Assembly: GCA_033807695.1 (NCBI GenBank)
Contig: CM066305.1
Span: forward strand, 2,108,001-2,172,000
DNA from: Daedaleopsis sinensis
Taxonomy: Eukaryota; Basidiomycota; Agaricomycetes; Polyporales; Polyporaceae
Direction: 5' to 3'
DNA: 64,000 bases
The stretch's first letter is position 1, and each line of letters opens with the position of its first letter. Shown here piece after piece: positions 11,694 to 23,329 of the stretch. Made by a program: the position numbers and the translations under genes. Under the pieces are notes generated by a model. That model saw nothing but the letters and a program-made list of their open reading frames with translations. It made no database searches and was not told where the DNA came from.

Positions 11694-12341
11694 AAGTCTG
11701 CGTGCGGAGGTGGAAGAAAACATCGCGTATGCAGATCGATGATGATGTATAAATCGGACATCTAGAGAAATGTATCATAAGGCAACATTCTATGCTCAGT
11801 CGCATCTACGTTGCACGCATCATGGTCGTCACGCAGGTGAGATAGGAGAGCTGCAATGCCCACTGGAGACCCACAAATGGTCTCAGGGGTAGGTTCAAAT
11901 TCAAATAAAACACGACGTCGACAACGATACAGAGTATTGTTACACTACTCTTACACGAGCACAACACGAGTACAACAATGAGACGGGGCTAAGAAAGCGA
12001 AGCCAGGCCGGGCGAGCCGTGGCGAACATGCACAACAACACACAGGCAGAGCATGCGAATGCGAAACAACTAGGACATCGTGGCGAAGAGCTGAATTAGA
12101 GGTAGAGGATATGTGTTCGATGACGCGACTGCCGGCGCGTGTATGAGATGTGAAAGTCCCTGTGGCGAGAGTATGTGCTCTAGGTCGCGCAATGCGCTTA
12201 ACCTCGATTCCCACATCCCACAGAAGACCATAGTCCGGTAATCCAAGTTCGAGTTGTTCGCGTCAGGAAGACGCGAGGCAGATGTGTTGGGTATGCGACC
12301 GACGGGGTAGCGTTTCGAGAGGCGAAAGATGTGGTCGGCGT
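11694..12341. other. Intergenic between convergent genes
   Basis: This holds the 3' ends of the sugar kinase and of the cyclin-like gene. A minus-strand open frame (12501 down to 12070) overlaps the cyclin tail in another frame and may be an alternative last exon. Nothing else is recognised. Confidence 0.35.
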
Positions 12342-13852
12342 TCAGGCGACCGGGAACGTGCGCGACGAAGACGACGCTAGCGACGCCAACGACGGTATGT
12401 GCGCCCAGCCCGCGCTCTTGGAGCTGGGCAGCCCCGAGCAGCCCCACGTCTGATCCCCAGAAAAGCTTGACTGCCACCAGGGCTGCGGGACCTTGTGCCA
12501 CGGAGGCTGGCTCTTGTGTGTCTCAACGTCCTCGCGCGCCGGCCTGTGCTCCGACACTGTGACGTGCAATGACGCACGCTGAGCCGGGGGTTGGGAAGGA
12601 GGACGAGGCCCGGCGTCGGGTTCGGTGTCCATGAGCGACGGGGAGTACGGGATGTAGCGCGGGGAGCCGGACGGGTCTGTAGTGATTCTGCCGCGGTCTG
12701 CAGCATAGAAGCGCACCATGGCATCCGTCGTGCCCTGGCACTGGCCCGCGGACTGGACCAGGGGCCCACTGCGGACTGCAGGCTGGGCGTGTGGCGGGAC
12801 GGATGGGGATGGGCAGGGGTAAGGGTTGGGGTTGGGGTGCGCTTTCGGCTGCTCGACTGCCTTCCCAGGGATATGCGCGTGCACGGGCACTAGCCCTTCG
12901 GCGGAGGTAGTCGATGGAGACTCCGTGTGGACGTGGGCCGCGGGCTTGGCGTCGGGGGGAGTGATGACTTCGGGAGACTCTTCAGACGAGGAGCTGCTAG
13001 AGACAGCATCCGCGCTGTCATCGTCGTCGGAGAAGAAGTCGTCCAACGCAGACATGGGCGAATCTGGGTAGCAGAGGTCCGGAAGGTCTTCGATGGACTC
13101 GAAAACGATGCGGTCCTCCGCTGGCTGCACGCGCGGGAAGATGGAGGGTGCGGCGAGAAAGCTCTGTGCCTTAGTGTGTGCGGCGTAGCACTCCATGATT
13201 GCGTCGTGATGCGCGAGCATGTTTGCTTCGGTAATTTCAAAACGGTACTGGACGAGGGTGTGCATGAAGTGGCTCTCCATCCTGCTGATATCGCTTCTCT
13301 TGAAAGGCTGGGCAGCGCGCTCCCAAATACTATGAGGTAGTTGCGCGTCGTTGTTGTGCTGCATGACATCCGCCTCGGTGAGCCCGAGGTCCGGCAGACG
13401 GTGGCGAGAACGTACCTTATGAGCGCACATGAACGCCCCAACCGCGAGACGATGGCACAACCATGGCACATTGTCCACCGCGACGGCTTCCTCCTTCATC
13501 CTCGTAATGTAGATGATTGCGGTGATGATCGTCTTCGCGTCCAGGTTTGCCTTGTACACGACGTTCGACACAAATGACGCCAGACTCGTGGTCTTCAGCT
13601 GGAACGCGAGCCTCTGTGGCTCCGCGCACAGCGCGCCCGCCACCGCGAAAGTCAGAGTGTCCAGAAAATAGTCTGCGCGACAATCTCAGCTCATGACCAC
13701 ATGCATCCGGATAGGACAGACCACCTACCGATCAATGGGAGGTCGACCGGGATGTACGCCAATTGTAGGACCCGGAAGTCGATCATTTGAGGAGGCACCA
13801 AGCTCGAGGGCTCGACAGGCAAAGGCATGTAGTCAGTGGCGAAGATGGACAT
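12342..13852 (-). CDS. Divergent PHO85-type cyclin-like protein
   Basis: ATG is at 13852-13850, giving MSIFATDYMPLPVEPSSL, with an intron (about 13673-13728) before DYFLDTLTFAV. The long second exon carries a cyclin-box-like fold: LASFVSNVVYKANLDAKTII, ALIYITRMK-like AIIYITRMKEEAV, then CHRLAVGAFMCAHKVRSR, SDISRMESHFMHTLVQYRF and EANMLAHHDAIM. This is the helix order of PCL/PHO80 cyclins, which partner PHO85-class CDKs. The C-terminal half is disordered, with an acidic patch DDFFSDDDDSAD and Ser, Pro and Ala runs, and reads to TGA at 12344-12342. The tail may instead splice into another frame near 12500, so the C-terminus is uncertain. The N-terminal hydrophobic helix is weaker than in canonical PCLs. 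A remote cyclin assignment is favoured over none. Confidence 0.65.
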
Positions 13853-14627
13853 GGCACTAGCTGAGGGCAAGAGGGCAAGAGGTAAATGAGGAGTGCACAG
13901 CTATTTGAGGCTGGACGGGCGATAGCTGCAGGATATGGGGAGCGACTGCGGGAAAGGTGTGACGAGGGCGATGGGATATCCGATAGCTGCGGCAACAGCT
14001 GAGGCACTTTATGTATCTGGAGAGAGGCCAAAGCAGTTTGGCGTGCCATATAGGCTCGAGCATATGTCGGAGGACCAAAGCGGTCGCGAAGGCCTACAAC
14101 GGCCCAAGTAACGCGTGTTGTGTTCTAAGCGATGATGAATGGTTTCGGCTCGAGTGGCAAGACCGGGATAACGGGCGCTGTGGCACAAAGCGCCAGGGCG
14201 GCACCTCGCGTTGTTTTCCCAGCCAAAGCAGACTTAGGTTGATTGGATGTCGGACATCTGTTGCTCTGGTCTTCTGAAAGCAGCGGGAGGTGCGCGTGCC
14301 CAATTGGTTGGTCGCCTGGACCTGCCGCCATACAAACGCCCGCCAAACCTGTGTTACCGCATTGGCTCTTGTGATAGGAATTTCCTAACTGGGATCGTCA
14401 GCACAATATGCAAGGCAGGTGTACTGGATACTCATGACAATACGAGTACATCGTGAGGCGGTGTTCCCGGAATGGTCGAACAGTCTTAGGTATTGCACGG
14501 GTCGAAGGTTCACACAGGGGCTTAGCGATATAACAGTCTGGGCATGTCATGGCATGTTTTGTGGTGGTGTAATACATATGCGTGCATGCAATGATAGTGA
14601 TAGCGAAACCCGACGAAGAGCAAGGAT
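13853..14627. other. Upstream region of the cyclin-like gene / eS25 3' side
   Basis: This is 775 bp between two minus-strand genes, rich in purines on the + strand near the cyclin start. I see no coding frame or repeat I can support. Confidence 0.3.
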
Positions 14628-15175
14628 TTACTCGGCGCCTCCACCGCCCGTTGACCGTGCTAACAAATATAGATTCGCGTAAGTGTTGAAGGCTTTGAAG
14701 ATCGTCAATGAAGATACGCACTGTAGATCAACTGGCCGCTGTGGTGTACAATCCTCTTGATCTGACCCTCCTTTTCCAAGTGCCTGATGGCTACCCGGGC
14801 CAGACTCCCATTGACTTTCAGCCGCTCGATGAGGATGGACTGGCTGATGAAACGGAAGGTGGGGACCTCCTTGAGGATACGGTCGTAGGTGGCCTTATCG
14901 AGGACGACGGCGTGCTGCGCCTTGTCCTTGACCTTGCCCTTGGACCACTTCTTCTTCTTTGCGGCTTTGCTGCCGCTGGATGCTGCCTGAGTTGCCTTAG
15001 CCTTGGCCTAGAAGAAGGAGATACAAAGTCAGCGGTTGTTCGTGTCATCCGGAGAAGATAGAGTCCATCCATGCAAAACGACGTCTTCGCCAGCGATGAA
15101 ATCGTGCCCAATGCTTCCTGAGCATGCCAAGGGACGTGTCCAGTGGACAGGTAGACTGGCAATAACACTCACCAT
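14628..15175 (-). CDS. RPS25: 40S ribosomal protein eS25
   Basis: A small-subunit head protein next to the E site, needed by several internal ribosome entry sites. The reconstructed product is 106 residues. Exon 1 is only the ATG (15175-15173), immediately followed by donor GTGAGT. Intron 1 is 15008-15172, exon 2 about 14722-15007, intron 2 14660-14721 (GTGCGT to TAG) and exon 3 14628-14659. The product reads [20 protein letters not shown], then [20 protein letters not shown], a winged-helix body with [20 protein letters not shown] and [15 protein letters not shown], and ends RSTGGGGAE. Total coding length (321 nt) is an exact multiple of three with this splicing. Intron 1, about 165 nt, is three times the local norm. 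Confidence 0.93.
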
Positions 15176-17270
15176 GGTCTTGACGGCCGTTCGATGCTGT
15201 TGGGAAGGTCGTTGGGAGGCCTTGACTTGGAGAGCCACGGAATCCGCCGGTCGGTGTTTGAAGTGGAGACGCTCGCAATGAGACTCTGTACTTAGTAGCT
15301 GACTACTCCTTGATCAAGAACTTCCAGTATATAGCTACTGGCCTTTACACGATTGCGTGTTTCGTTTCCGCTAACTCAGCCATCAGCGCCTCCGCGAGGA
15401 TGCGTGGAACCATGCTATCGTCCCTAGTACTTAGAAATGGAGGCTCACAAGCCATCTGCCAGTGGTCCATTGATATCGAAGGGGTACTCATATTCTTGTT
15501 CGCGCTATTATGCACTGGCATATGTGCTACGTACAAACTATTGACCGGCCCAGGTCGGCACATATGTACCTAACGAGTCACGAAAGTGTGATCAGGGTTG
15601 TGCAAGGATCGTCGACGTCAGGCGAGTAGTCACTTCCACTGACCTATGGAATTTGGAGGCTCATATGCATGAACTGATCAACGACTTGGTGTTTAGAGGT
15701 CTTAGACTGAACAGTGACATGCCTGATCAGACAATGTCTTGCCTGCCTGAAGTCTCTATCGTCATCGAGTCTTCGACGTCTCGACCTTGGAGTACTGAGT
15801 ACTTAGCCTCGTGAACATCATCCATCCGTCTACGAAGTACTGGACTTCGTGCATCAATTGTTGAACGCCTATTTATTGGTATGACCTCATCTTTGACTGG
15901 ACTGATGAATTGAATGCTTATTACCTTTCTCAAGCCCTATTATCTAGAGGGACGAAGAGCGAGAGGGTGGTTTACGAGCCTACTATTATCCTTGTATCGG
16001 CTACTGTATGAACTTCTGCACTGACAGTGAGAGGTAGGTGGTACCTGCCCGAAGACATACTGTGACAGCCTCCATCAAGTAGTACTGTGATCAATACGTC
16101 CCCTTCTGAGTGGACCATTCAGGTACGTGTTCCAAATTTAGCATGGCGCAGCACAGCCGCGGTACTGACAACATACATACTTACAGCACTTTCGACGTCG
16201 GGTTGACCACTAGTGATAAGCAAAGTCGCCATGCAGAGGACTCCCCTGAACTCCCACCGCCACCGCACCTGCGATAATCAACAGTCGAACGGATCGACCG
16301 GTGGCTTGCTAATTGTGACATGTCGGCATCCGCGCCGTCGAACCTATCAACTTTGTCTACTGGACGACTGGACAGGCACTCCGGATATCGTATACATCCG
16401 TGCCGCCCAGAACGAGCCAGAAGGTCTCAGGGAGGCAAGCGTGGCAAGTTGTCATGAGCTCGCATGGGACGCCCGGTCAAGAAGTCGGCGGCATGCTCGT
16501 GGCGATGGATGTTCTCTAGAATGTAGGCTGCAGACGGTGCGGCATGCATTGGTTCTGTATGAAAGAAGTCCGGCCTCGTGTGATATTGGTGGGCCATGAC
16601 TCGCAGGGCAGGAATATCAGGTGGGGAAGTGTTGATGAGGATGTGGGCGCGGGAGGAGGAGAGAGTGCGACCTACGGAAGACATTGTCGTGTTCATACAT
16701 CTCGGATCCGAAAGCAGATAGGTTGCGTGATCTGAGGGGTCGATGGAATCGATCACGGTGCGTGAGTGCTCGGTGGGTGCCAAGATCTGAGTATCTGGAG
16801 TCCGGGGCGGCAGGGTTCTGTGCCAGAGCCCGGGAGTATAAAGGGCAGCGTTCCTAGGTCCCTCGCCCGACGTTCTGTCCACTTTCTCCCCCTCGCCCGC
16901 ATGAGCACACAACCAGGCGGCCATGGGCGTGCACGGTCGACGCACTTCGCCCAATCCGGTAGCAAACTCGCACGCACCAGGCTCGCTGTCGCCCGCCCGC
17001 TCTGCCTCTCCCAGCCAGCTGCACTCGGCATCCTTCCTCGCGCTCATAGCCCCCGTCCCCGTCCTCCTCGCCTGACCTCTACGCTCCCGCCGGCCTCGCC
17101 CCACGGAGAGGCACACGCCTCCACCATCCCACTCCCGCCTCATCGCCCGTTTCAATCGCCGTGCTCCCGCCCTGACCTCCCTCTCACTCCCTATCTCTCC
17201 GCATCCTCCCCGCCCTCCTCGCCCGTATTGTGTTTTTCTTCGTTGCTAACTCTGGCGAGCGCGGACCGCC
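15176..17270. other. Long intergenic region with TATA-like element
   Basis: This is the longest single-copy spacer in the window (2.1 kb) between divergent eS25 and the SSXT gene. A TATA-like GAGTATAAAGG lies at 16834-16844, about 430 bp before the SSXT ATG. It is followed by a very C/T-rich tract to 17270, which fits a long 5' leader. An ATG at 16901 opens an upstream frame of about 128 codons overlapping the start region. A 242-codon minus-strand frame (17155-16427) is probably a GC-composition artefact. No repeat was recognised in 15.3-16.4 kb. Confidence 0.35.
16834..16844 (+). promoter_or_regulatory. TATA-like box upstream of the SSXT-domain gene
   Basis: The sequence GAGTATAAAGG lies ahead of a pyrimidine-rich leader. 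Position and context fit a core promoter. Inference, with no transcript data. Confidence 0.3.
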
Positions 17271-20240
17271 ATGATTCACCTTGATCACAATCACTCGCCC
17301 TCCATAACCGGCCCTTCAAAACCCCAAAACATCGTTCTCTCCAATTCCTCACATCCCGATCACATCCAACACTGGTCCTCCCCCGCTCGTGATGCCAGGT
17401 CTTTTTATCAAGACCCCCAGGATCAATTTCTGTCGGACCCCTCCAATTCTCCTGCCCATCCCGACAACTCCTCCGATCCCGGCTCGGCCACTCTTCAGCC
17501 TCCGGCCACCTCTGGCCACGCCGACGACTCGTCTCTGCATGAACCATCCCCAAATAGTCCCGCAGACGCGCCCTCCCCTCCTGCTGACAGCACATCTTCG
17601 CTGACCCCGCCCCCGGATGTCGCGACACCAAACCACGGGACGGACGCGCCGGACGAACCGCCTGGCAAGACTGCCACGGACGCAGAGGTCGAGGAAAGGG
17701 CAGAGCAAGCTGAAGATCAAGTCGACCGTGCATCTCGTCAGTCTACGCCTCTCAGCGAACTGTCTTCAGCTCCAGAGACAGCTCCAGACGAGAACGGACC
17801 GGCCGATGGTGTGAATGATGGAGGTGAGGGAGACGGTGGGTCAAGTAATGCGGTGGATGGCCAGACAAAGGGTGGGATTGTGGTTTTCGCCGCTATGTAC
17901 GTCCTTGAAACACTCATTCGTCTCTCCCGTAGCCTCTGCACTGGATAAAGAGAGCCAGCCATCGCAACTGCTCCCTCCCACTTCATCACCATCCCGCGCG
18001 CCGGCTTCTCCTGGGAAGGGAGCCACAGACAGCGCGAGTGGCGAACAGGGGGTAGACGGTCTTGTTGTCTCCAAAGCACGCACTTCACAGGGATTTGGCC
18101 AACACGGGATGTTAGACGGCGCAGTTCAGCCCACGGGCGTGACGGGGAAGGCGTCAGACTCCAAGGTGGTCAGCATTTTGGAGCTGAATTCACTGCTACT
18201 CAGGTTCGTCGTCTTCGAGAGTTTGCTGAAAAGATGAGGTTAACGAGGAGCGAGCAGAGTAACAATGGATTTCCAAGCTCATGCAGTACCCATGACGGAT
18301 CCGACCTTTCACCAGTGCGTCCTACTTACCCTCTTTTCACGCAAATAGCTCATTAGTACCCCTTTCGCAGATATTCGTCGAGGTTGCAGTCAAATCTGAC
18401 ATGGCTTGCAGCCGCGGCAGACGACAACCACAAAGTTGTACGTAGTCGATGTCCCCCATGTACTGATTCATCAACTCACAAATTTGATGCACAGAGCCAA
18501 AACATGATGGTCCTTCCTATTATGCAACCACCTCCCGTTGTCGATTCTGCAGACATGGACCGAATATTGCACCTCTACAAGGAGCTTCCGAACATCTTCG
18601 CGAAAGAGATCGCACGACGTCAGCAGAGTGGTCTTGTGAATGGGAATGCGAAGCGGGAGCGTACTGAAGAGCCGGGCCAAGAGGGAGTGCACAAGCGACG
18701 AGATACCGGTGAGACCAAAATGCAAGCTCCTGGTCCCTTTGCTACTCCGGGCGCTGGTCCTTCAACACCACATCCTCCTTCTCTACCAATGCAGTCAGTC
18801 CCGGGCAACCCAACACTTAGCTTGTCTGCTGGCCCGGTTCCTCGTATGGGTAGCCCGTCTATGCCTCCTCCTCCTGTACCTCCTGGCGCAATGCCGAACG
18901 AAGCACAAGTAGTCGCAGCTCGTCGTCAAGCACAGATACGAGCAATGCAGCAGCAACATCCGGATGGAAATCGGCAAATGTCGCCACCGTCGGGGATGCC
19001 CTCGGGAATGACCATGCCCAATGTCGCCGGCCCATCCTCAATACCAAATATGCCGCAGTTGACTCCTCACCAGATGTCGATGCTTTCAAATATGGGCCCC
19101 AACGCAGTACAGCACTTTCAGATATTGCAGACGCCCAATCACCCTTTCCTGCAATTGATGCTGTCACAAGTGCCGGGCTTCGCGCAGCTACCGCTACAAG
19201 AGAAACTGCAGAAAATGATGCTCGCCCAGGTATGTCACGTTCATCTGCCACACGTATGGTTTCGATCTCACATTTCGCAGAACATGATGCGGCAGCAGCG
19301 TCAATCGCAAGTAGGTTCTATGGGCGGCTTCCCTCAAGGGGGCATGCAGGGTGGTATAGTACCTCAACACTCTGGCGACGGAAGTCCTTCGCGAATGTCA
19401 CCAGTCTCGCAGCAGTCACCCATGCAGCCGTCGTTCTCCCAGGGCAACTCGGTCGGAGACCCTCGATCGATGTTGTCGCCCCAGCAGCAGCAAATGCTCG
19501 CCAACTTGACACCTCATCAGCGCCAACTCGTCTTGATGCAGCAGCAAATGATGCGTGGGGGCGGGGCGGCAGGAAACATGAACCAGCAGATGATGAACCA
19601 GCAGCACATGATGCAGGAGCGCATGCGAATAGAGCAGCAACGTATGGCGCAGGCGCAGGCGGCAGCAGCCAGCGGCCAAGGCTCTCCACCAAACTCGATG
19701 GGCTCCCCGGTGGTCGACGGTCCCCAGTTCCCCGCACTACGCTCAAATCCCAGTATGCCAGGGATCGCGCGGACCGCGCGGACGCCGTCGGACTCGGTCC
19801 CGTCGCCGGTGGGGCAGCAGCGGTTGTCGATGTCGGGCGCGAGTCCGGAGGAGCAGCAGCGTGCGATGATGATGCAGCAGGCGCAGCGGGGTATGATGCA
19901 GGGCGGGGGCTTCGGGAACGGCGCGATGGGGAGCCCCGGGTACGCCGCGCAGATGCAGCAGATGGGCATAGGCGGCGGCGGGAATGCGTACGGGATGGGC
20001 TCGCCCCCGGGATCCGCGGGCGGCGGCGGCGGCGGGCAGATGTGGGGACAGGGCGGAGGAGGAGGCGGGCAGGGGTTCCCAGGCGGGGGCCCGTTCATGG
20101 CGCCGTCGCCGTCGGCGAGCCACGACGGGATGACACCGGGTCGGGGCGCGAGTGGGACCCCAGTGCCGCATCAGCGGATGGGCACGCCGTCGGGCGACCA
20201 GGCGGGCCTCGGCGAGATGGACTTTTTCAACTGGCAATGA
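17271..20240 (+). CDS. SSXT (SS18)-domain protein, SWI/SNF-associated
   Basis: Six exons reconstruct as 17271-17871, 17933-18203, 18258-18314, 18371-18437, 18495-19229 and 19281-20240, giving 896 residues in an exact frame. After a 280-residue Pro/Ser/Asp-rich disordered N-terminus comes the SSXT/SNH helix pair: ILELNSLLLRVTMDFQAHAV, then PMTDPTFHQYSSRLQSNLTW and LAAAADDNHK. It parallels human SS18 (VLHRNLIYLATIAD), which docks on the BRG1/SMARC core. The rest is low complexity: Pro/Met, Gln/Met (QQQMMRGGGAAGN, MNQQMMNQQHMM) and Gly-rich (near 20010-20090), ending EMDFFNWQ at TGA. It probably acts in the nucleus in SWI/SNF-type remodelling through a prion-like activation region. SSXT is clear; complex membership is inferred from SS18 and yeast Snf11. 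Confidence 0.82.
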
Positions 20241-21263
20241 TGTGCAGCGCCGCGCCCGCGCCCGTGTCCTTGTCGCCCTCGAACCTCGTTTGCTCTCGTG
20301 TTTGCTCATCACCCCGAAGTCTCTTGTCCGCACTAGGATTCCCGCTACGTTACCCGTTGGCTCTGCGCTGGATCTCACTCTCACTCTCCTCTCTGTCGCC
20401 GCTGTTCGCTATCCACTAGTACCATGATGTCCTGCGATCGCGCTCTTGTATATCGGCTCTCCCGTCGTTCTCGCGCGTGCTTAATGCCCTCTCTTCAAAG
20501 ACTCGGTACGATTCGTTCCCTCTCTCTCCTCCTCCCTCCTCTTCCTCTAGCTCTAGCTGTATCTTAGGGGACGACCATGTTCGTCGTAGCGTTCTACTGC
20601 TTATCAATACCTGTTGTAAACACTGATCGCGGCCTCGCCTTCGTTCCCAGCGAAGTATCTGCTGCAGACGTGGGTATCCACTGTAGATCTACTCAAGCAG
20701 GTACTGCGAACAACTGGCTGGGTAGTATCATGTTACCGTACCGCTGGAAAGCTGTACGGTTTACGACGGGTTGCGTGTGTACGCGAAGAGGATCATGACT
20801 CGACTGATGATGATGGCGTGAATACTGAGCTGCATCAGGAAGTCGCCTCGTCCTTGACGTGGGTGACAGCCCCCGCGAGACCGCCTCTTCTGCGAAAGGG
20901 ACGGTGTACCGATCGTATCCTGTCAATATGGTACTGCTAGCGGTGTTTCGTACGATGTGCACAGCCTCCAGTTACCCGGCAATGCAGGCCGCTTTCTCAG
21001 GGACAGTCACTTGAAATCGGGACCTGCCTACAGATTCGGCCGCTCATAAACCTCAAGAACACTCGTGATCAAGGCATCTGTCTTTCTGCTTTATATCAAT
21101 GGACTGAACCCGACGTGTATCGCTAGCTTTCCCCTCACCTCTCTCTCTGTGCACACTGCGGCGTCGTTACGATCACCGCTGTCAGGTCGACTCTTGTGAA
21201 TACACTGCAGTAGACTATCTCACCAGGACCTAGGACGCACGCTCTGGGAAAGCACTCTCGAAG
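20241..21263. other. Intergenic spacer
   Basis: About 1 kb between tandem + genes. The first 350 bp are C/T-rich (SSXT 3' UTR). No gene, RNA or repeat was recognised. Confidence 0.3.
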
Positions 21264-22505
21264 ATGGTCTTCGCAAGGATGACCCCTGCGGACAAGGACG
21301 CGTTCTTCGCACTCCTGGACGAGTTGAGTGTCGCATCTCTCCCCCTTCCTGTCCGAGTCCCTTTCTGCCTTGCACTGACCTATGCGCCGACCCAACCCCC
21401 ATCTAACACCGCTCGCCTTCGTTGCTGCTAGGTACTTTGCGTCTCGCCCGGATATGTTCGGACATGGGGCGGAGGCGGCAGCAGGAGCGGCAGCAGGGAA
21501 GGCGGTTGCAGCTTCCGCCATGCAGCATGCGTTCTCCGCCGCCCCGTCCGTACCTGCGACGAACGGATGGAAGAGGCCGGACGCGGTGAGTGCTGTCATA
21601 GTTTCGCGTCCCATCGGTTGTAATTGAAGGGGAATTGCGTTCGGGTTGGACATGGATACGTCTGCACAGGCTACAACAGCGGAGATAGGCAACAGTGTCG
21701 GGCGGGTGGCCGCAGCAGCCGCTGCGCTGAGAGCGGGCTCGAACGGTGCGGAGCCGAGCCCGGTCCAGAACGGGATCCCGCGCCCGCCACCGAGGAGGGC
21801 CCCGAGCTCGTCTGAGGACGTTCCCGCCGAACCCGCGAAGCTCGTCCAGGCAAGGGTGAGTGCTCGTTGTCTCTGTTTCTGCCAACCTCATCCTTACAAC
21901 CGTCCCTTTCCCATCCCGCTTACCCCACTGCGGCTCGCCCGGGACGTCGCATGCACGCGGTGCAGAAATTCGGAGATGTGGACATGAGCTCGGGCAAGAA
22001 CATGTTCTCGTCCATCCGGAACTCGACCGCAGCGAAGCACGCTGCCCCTGCGCAGGTCGCGCCGCCGACTCCGCCTGCGTTCACGCGCAGGGCCGACTTT
22101 GCGCCGCCGCCGAGGCGCGTCCCGTCGACTGGCGCAGCGACGCCGTCCCCTGCTGCGTCTCCGGCGCCCGCGGCTGCCCCTCCTCTCCCGCGGAGAGCGG
22201 TGCAGCAAGAGAGCGGGGAGTGGGCGGAGGCATTGTATGATTATCACAGCGATGTGAGTGCTTGCCTGCTTCCGAGATGCTACCTGCGTACCTGGAACCT
22301 GAAATCGCGGCCACACAGGACCCGGGAGACCTGTCGCTTGAGGAGGGTGCGCGAGTGCTGGTGGTAGAGCGGACCTCGGATGATTGGTATGTGTCTGTCA
22401 GCGCGCTTCATTGTCTCCGGGGCATCTCATATGTCATGCAGGTGGACGGGAGAGATCGACGGTCGGCGTGGTCTCATACCCGCTGCGTATGTCAAGGTCC
22501 TTTGA
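21264..22505 (+). CDS. SH3-domain protein
   Basis: ATG at 21264 gives MVFARMTPADKDAFFALLDE, then (after an intron with donor GTTGAG and acceptor CTAG about 21431) YFASRPDMFGHG. An Ala-rich helix and a Pro/Ala-rich disordered middle follow (PRPPPRRAPSS, APPPRRVPS, APPLPRRAV: proline motifs able to bind SH3 domains). The C-terminus is one SH3 domain: EWAEALYDYHSD, DPGDLSLEEGARVLVVERTS, DDWWTGEIDGRRGLIPAAYV, KVL. The ALYDY, WW, and PAAYV residues of the ligand groove are intact. Introns fall inside the SH3 domain at 22254 and 22388-22440. TGA is at 22503-22505. The layout resembles yeast Lsb1/Pin3-type cortical actin adaptors. Homology outside SH3 is not visible, so the role is inferred. Confidence 0.8.
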
Positions 22506-23329
22506 GGTCTTGTCGTTGGTCGCTACGAAATCGCACGGAGATGTTTCGTGCATCGGATGAACTATGCTCCAGGCTGTTTTGGTTCGAGTCGGACTACTCC
22601 CTTGTTTTATGCATGTCCTCAGTTCCATCATCCCAATACATGCGATTGGCCGATGGGCGCTAGCCATTGCTCCAAGCGAAAACAACCGGCAAAACAACAA
22701 ATTGCCGGGAGCTTGGTGGCGTTGAGCATACCGCGAGGTTGGTAAGTAGCTACTTCTGTCGGATGCAAGAAGTGCTCAACATTAATTGCGTGTTTGCAGA
22801 TAGCCACGACTATAGGGACCCAATCGGTGACTATTACAACGGCGGCGATTGCCCGTTGCTATTCGGATGCCGGATCTTCGAGTGACCACTACTGCCAGCC
22901 CCATGTCCGCCTCCGCGACGGGGGTATATGAGGCTCTGTGTTTTGTGCAATACGCTCTGCTCGCGCTTGCTTTCGCCTTGATCATCTTCACGCACTGCTG
23001 AGACCGGTCACGTAGCTCACTTGTGTTACATCCAAGTCTTGCTCGTTGTCACGCTTTGCTTGCTATCGCTGCTTTCTCCCTTCACCTCCATCACCTTAGG
23101 CGCACCCAACTCCCGAGCAGGTCGATCGGGCGTCTTGGTGTGTTCTTGTTTGTCCTCCGTTCACTATAAATCCCCGCGGGCTTGTCCCAATCACCCCGCC
23201 CTCCCCTTCGATTCTTCTCTTTTTGCTTTCGCCCTCGACGGGCACCACATCCCCCACTAAAGTCCACATTCGCTCCCTTCCCCCCCGTCCTTTTCCCGCA
23301 CATAACAACCCCCCTACTCTTCATTCATT
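22506..23329. other. Intergenic spacer with pyrimidine-rich promoter
   Basis: This lies between the SH3 gene and the PCL-type cyclin. The last 250 bp before the cyclin ATG are strongly C/T-rich (CCCCCACT, CCCCCCGTCC). No gene was recognised in the rest. Confidence 0.3.

Noticed and set aside
16427..17155. 242-codon minus-strand frame upstream of the SSXT gene
   Set aside because: It overlaps the C-rich leader, has biased composition from the GC skew, no family resemblance and no splice context.
19232..20419. Long + and minus frames overlapping the SSXT gene's 3' exon
   Set aside because: They are shifted-frame shadows of repetitive Gln/Gly codons; the SSXT frame explains the region.
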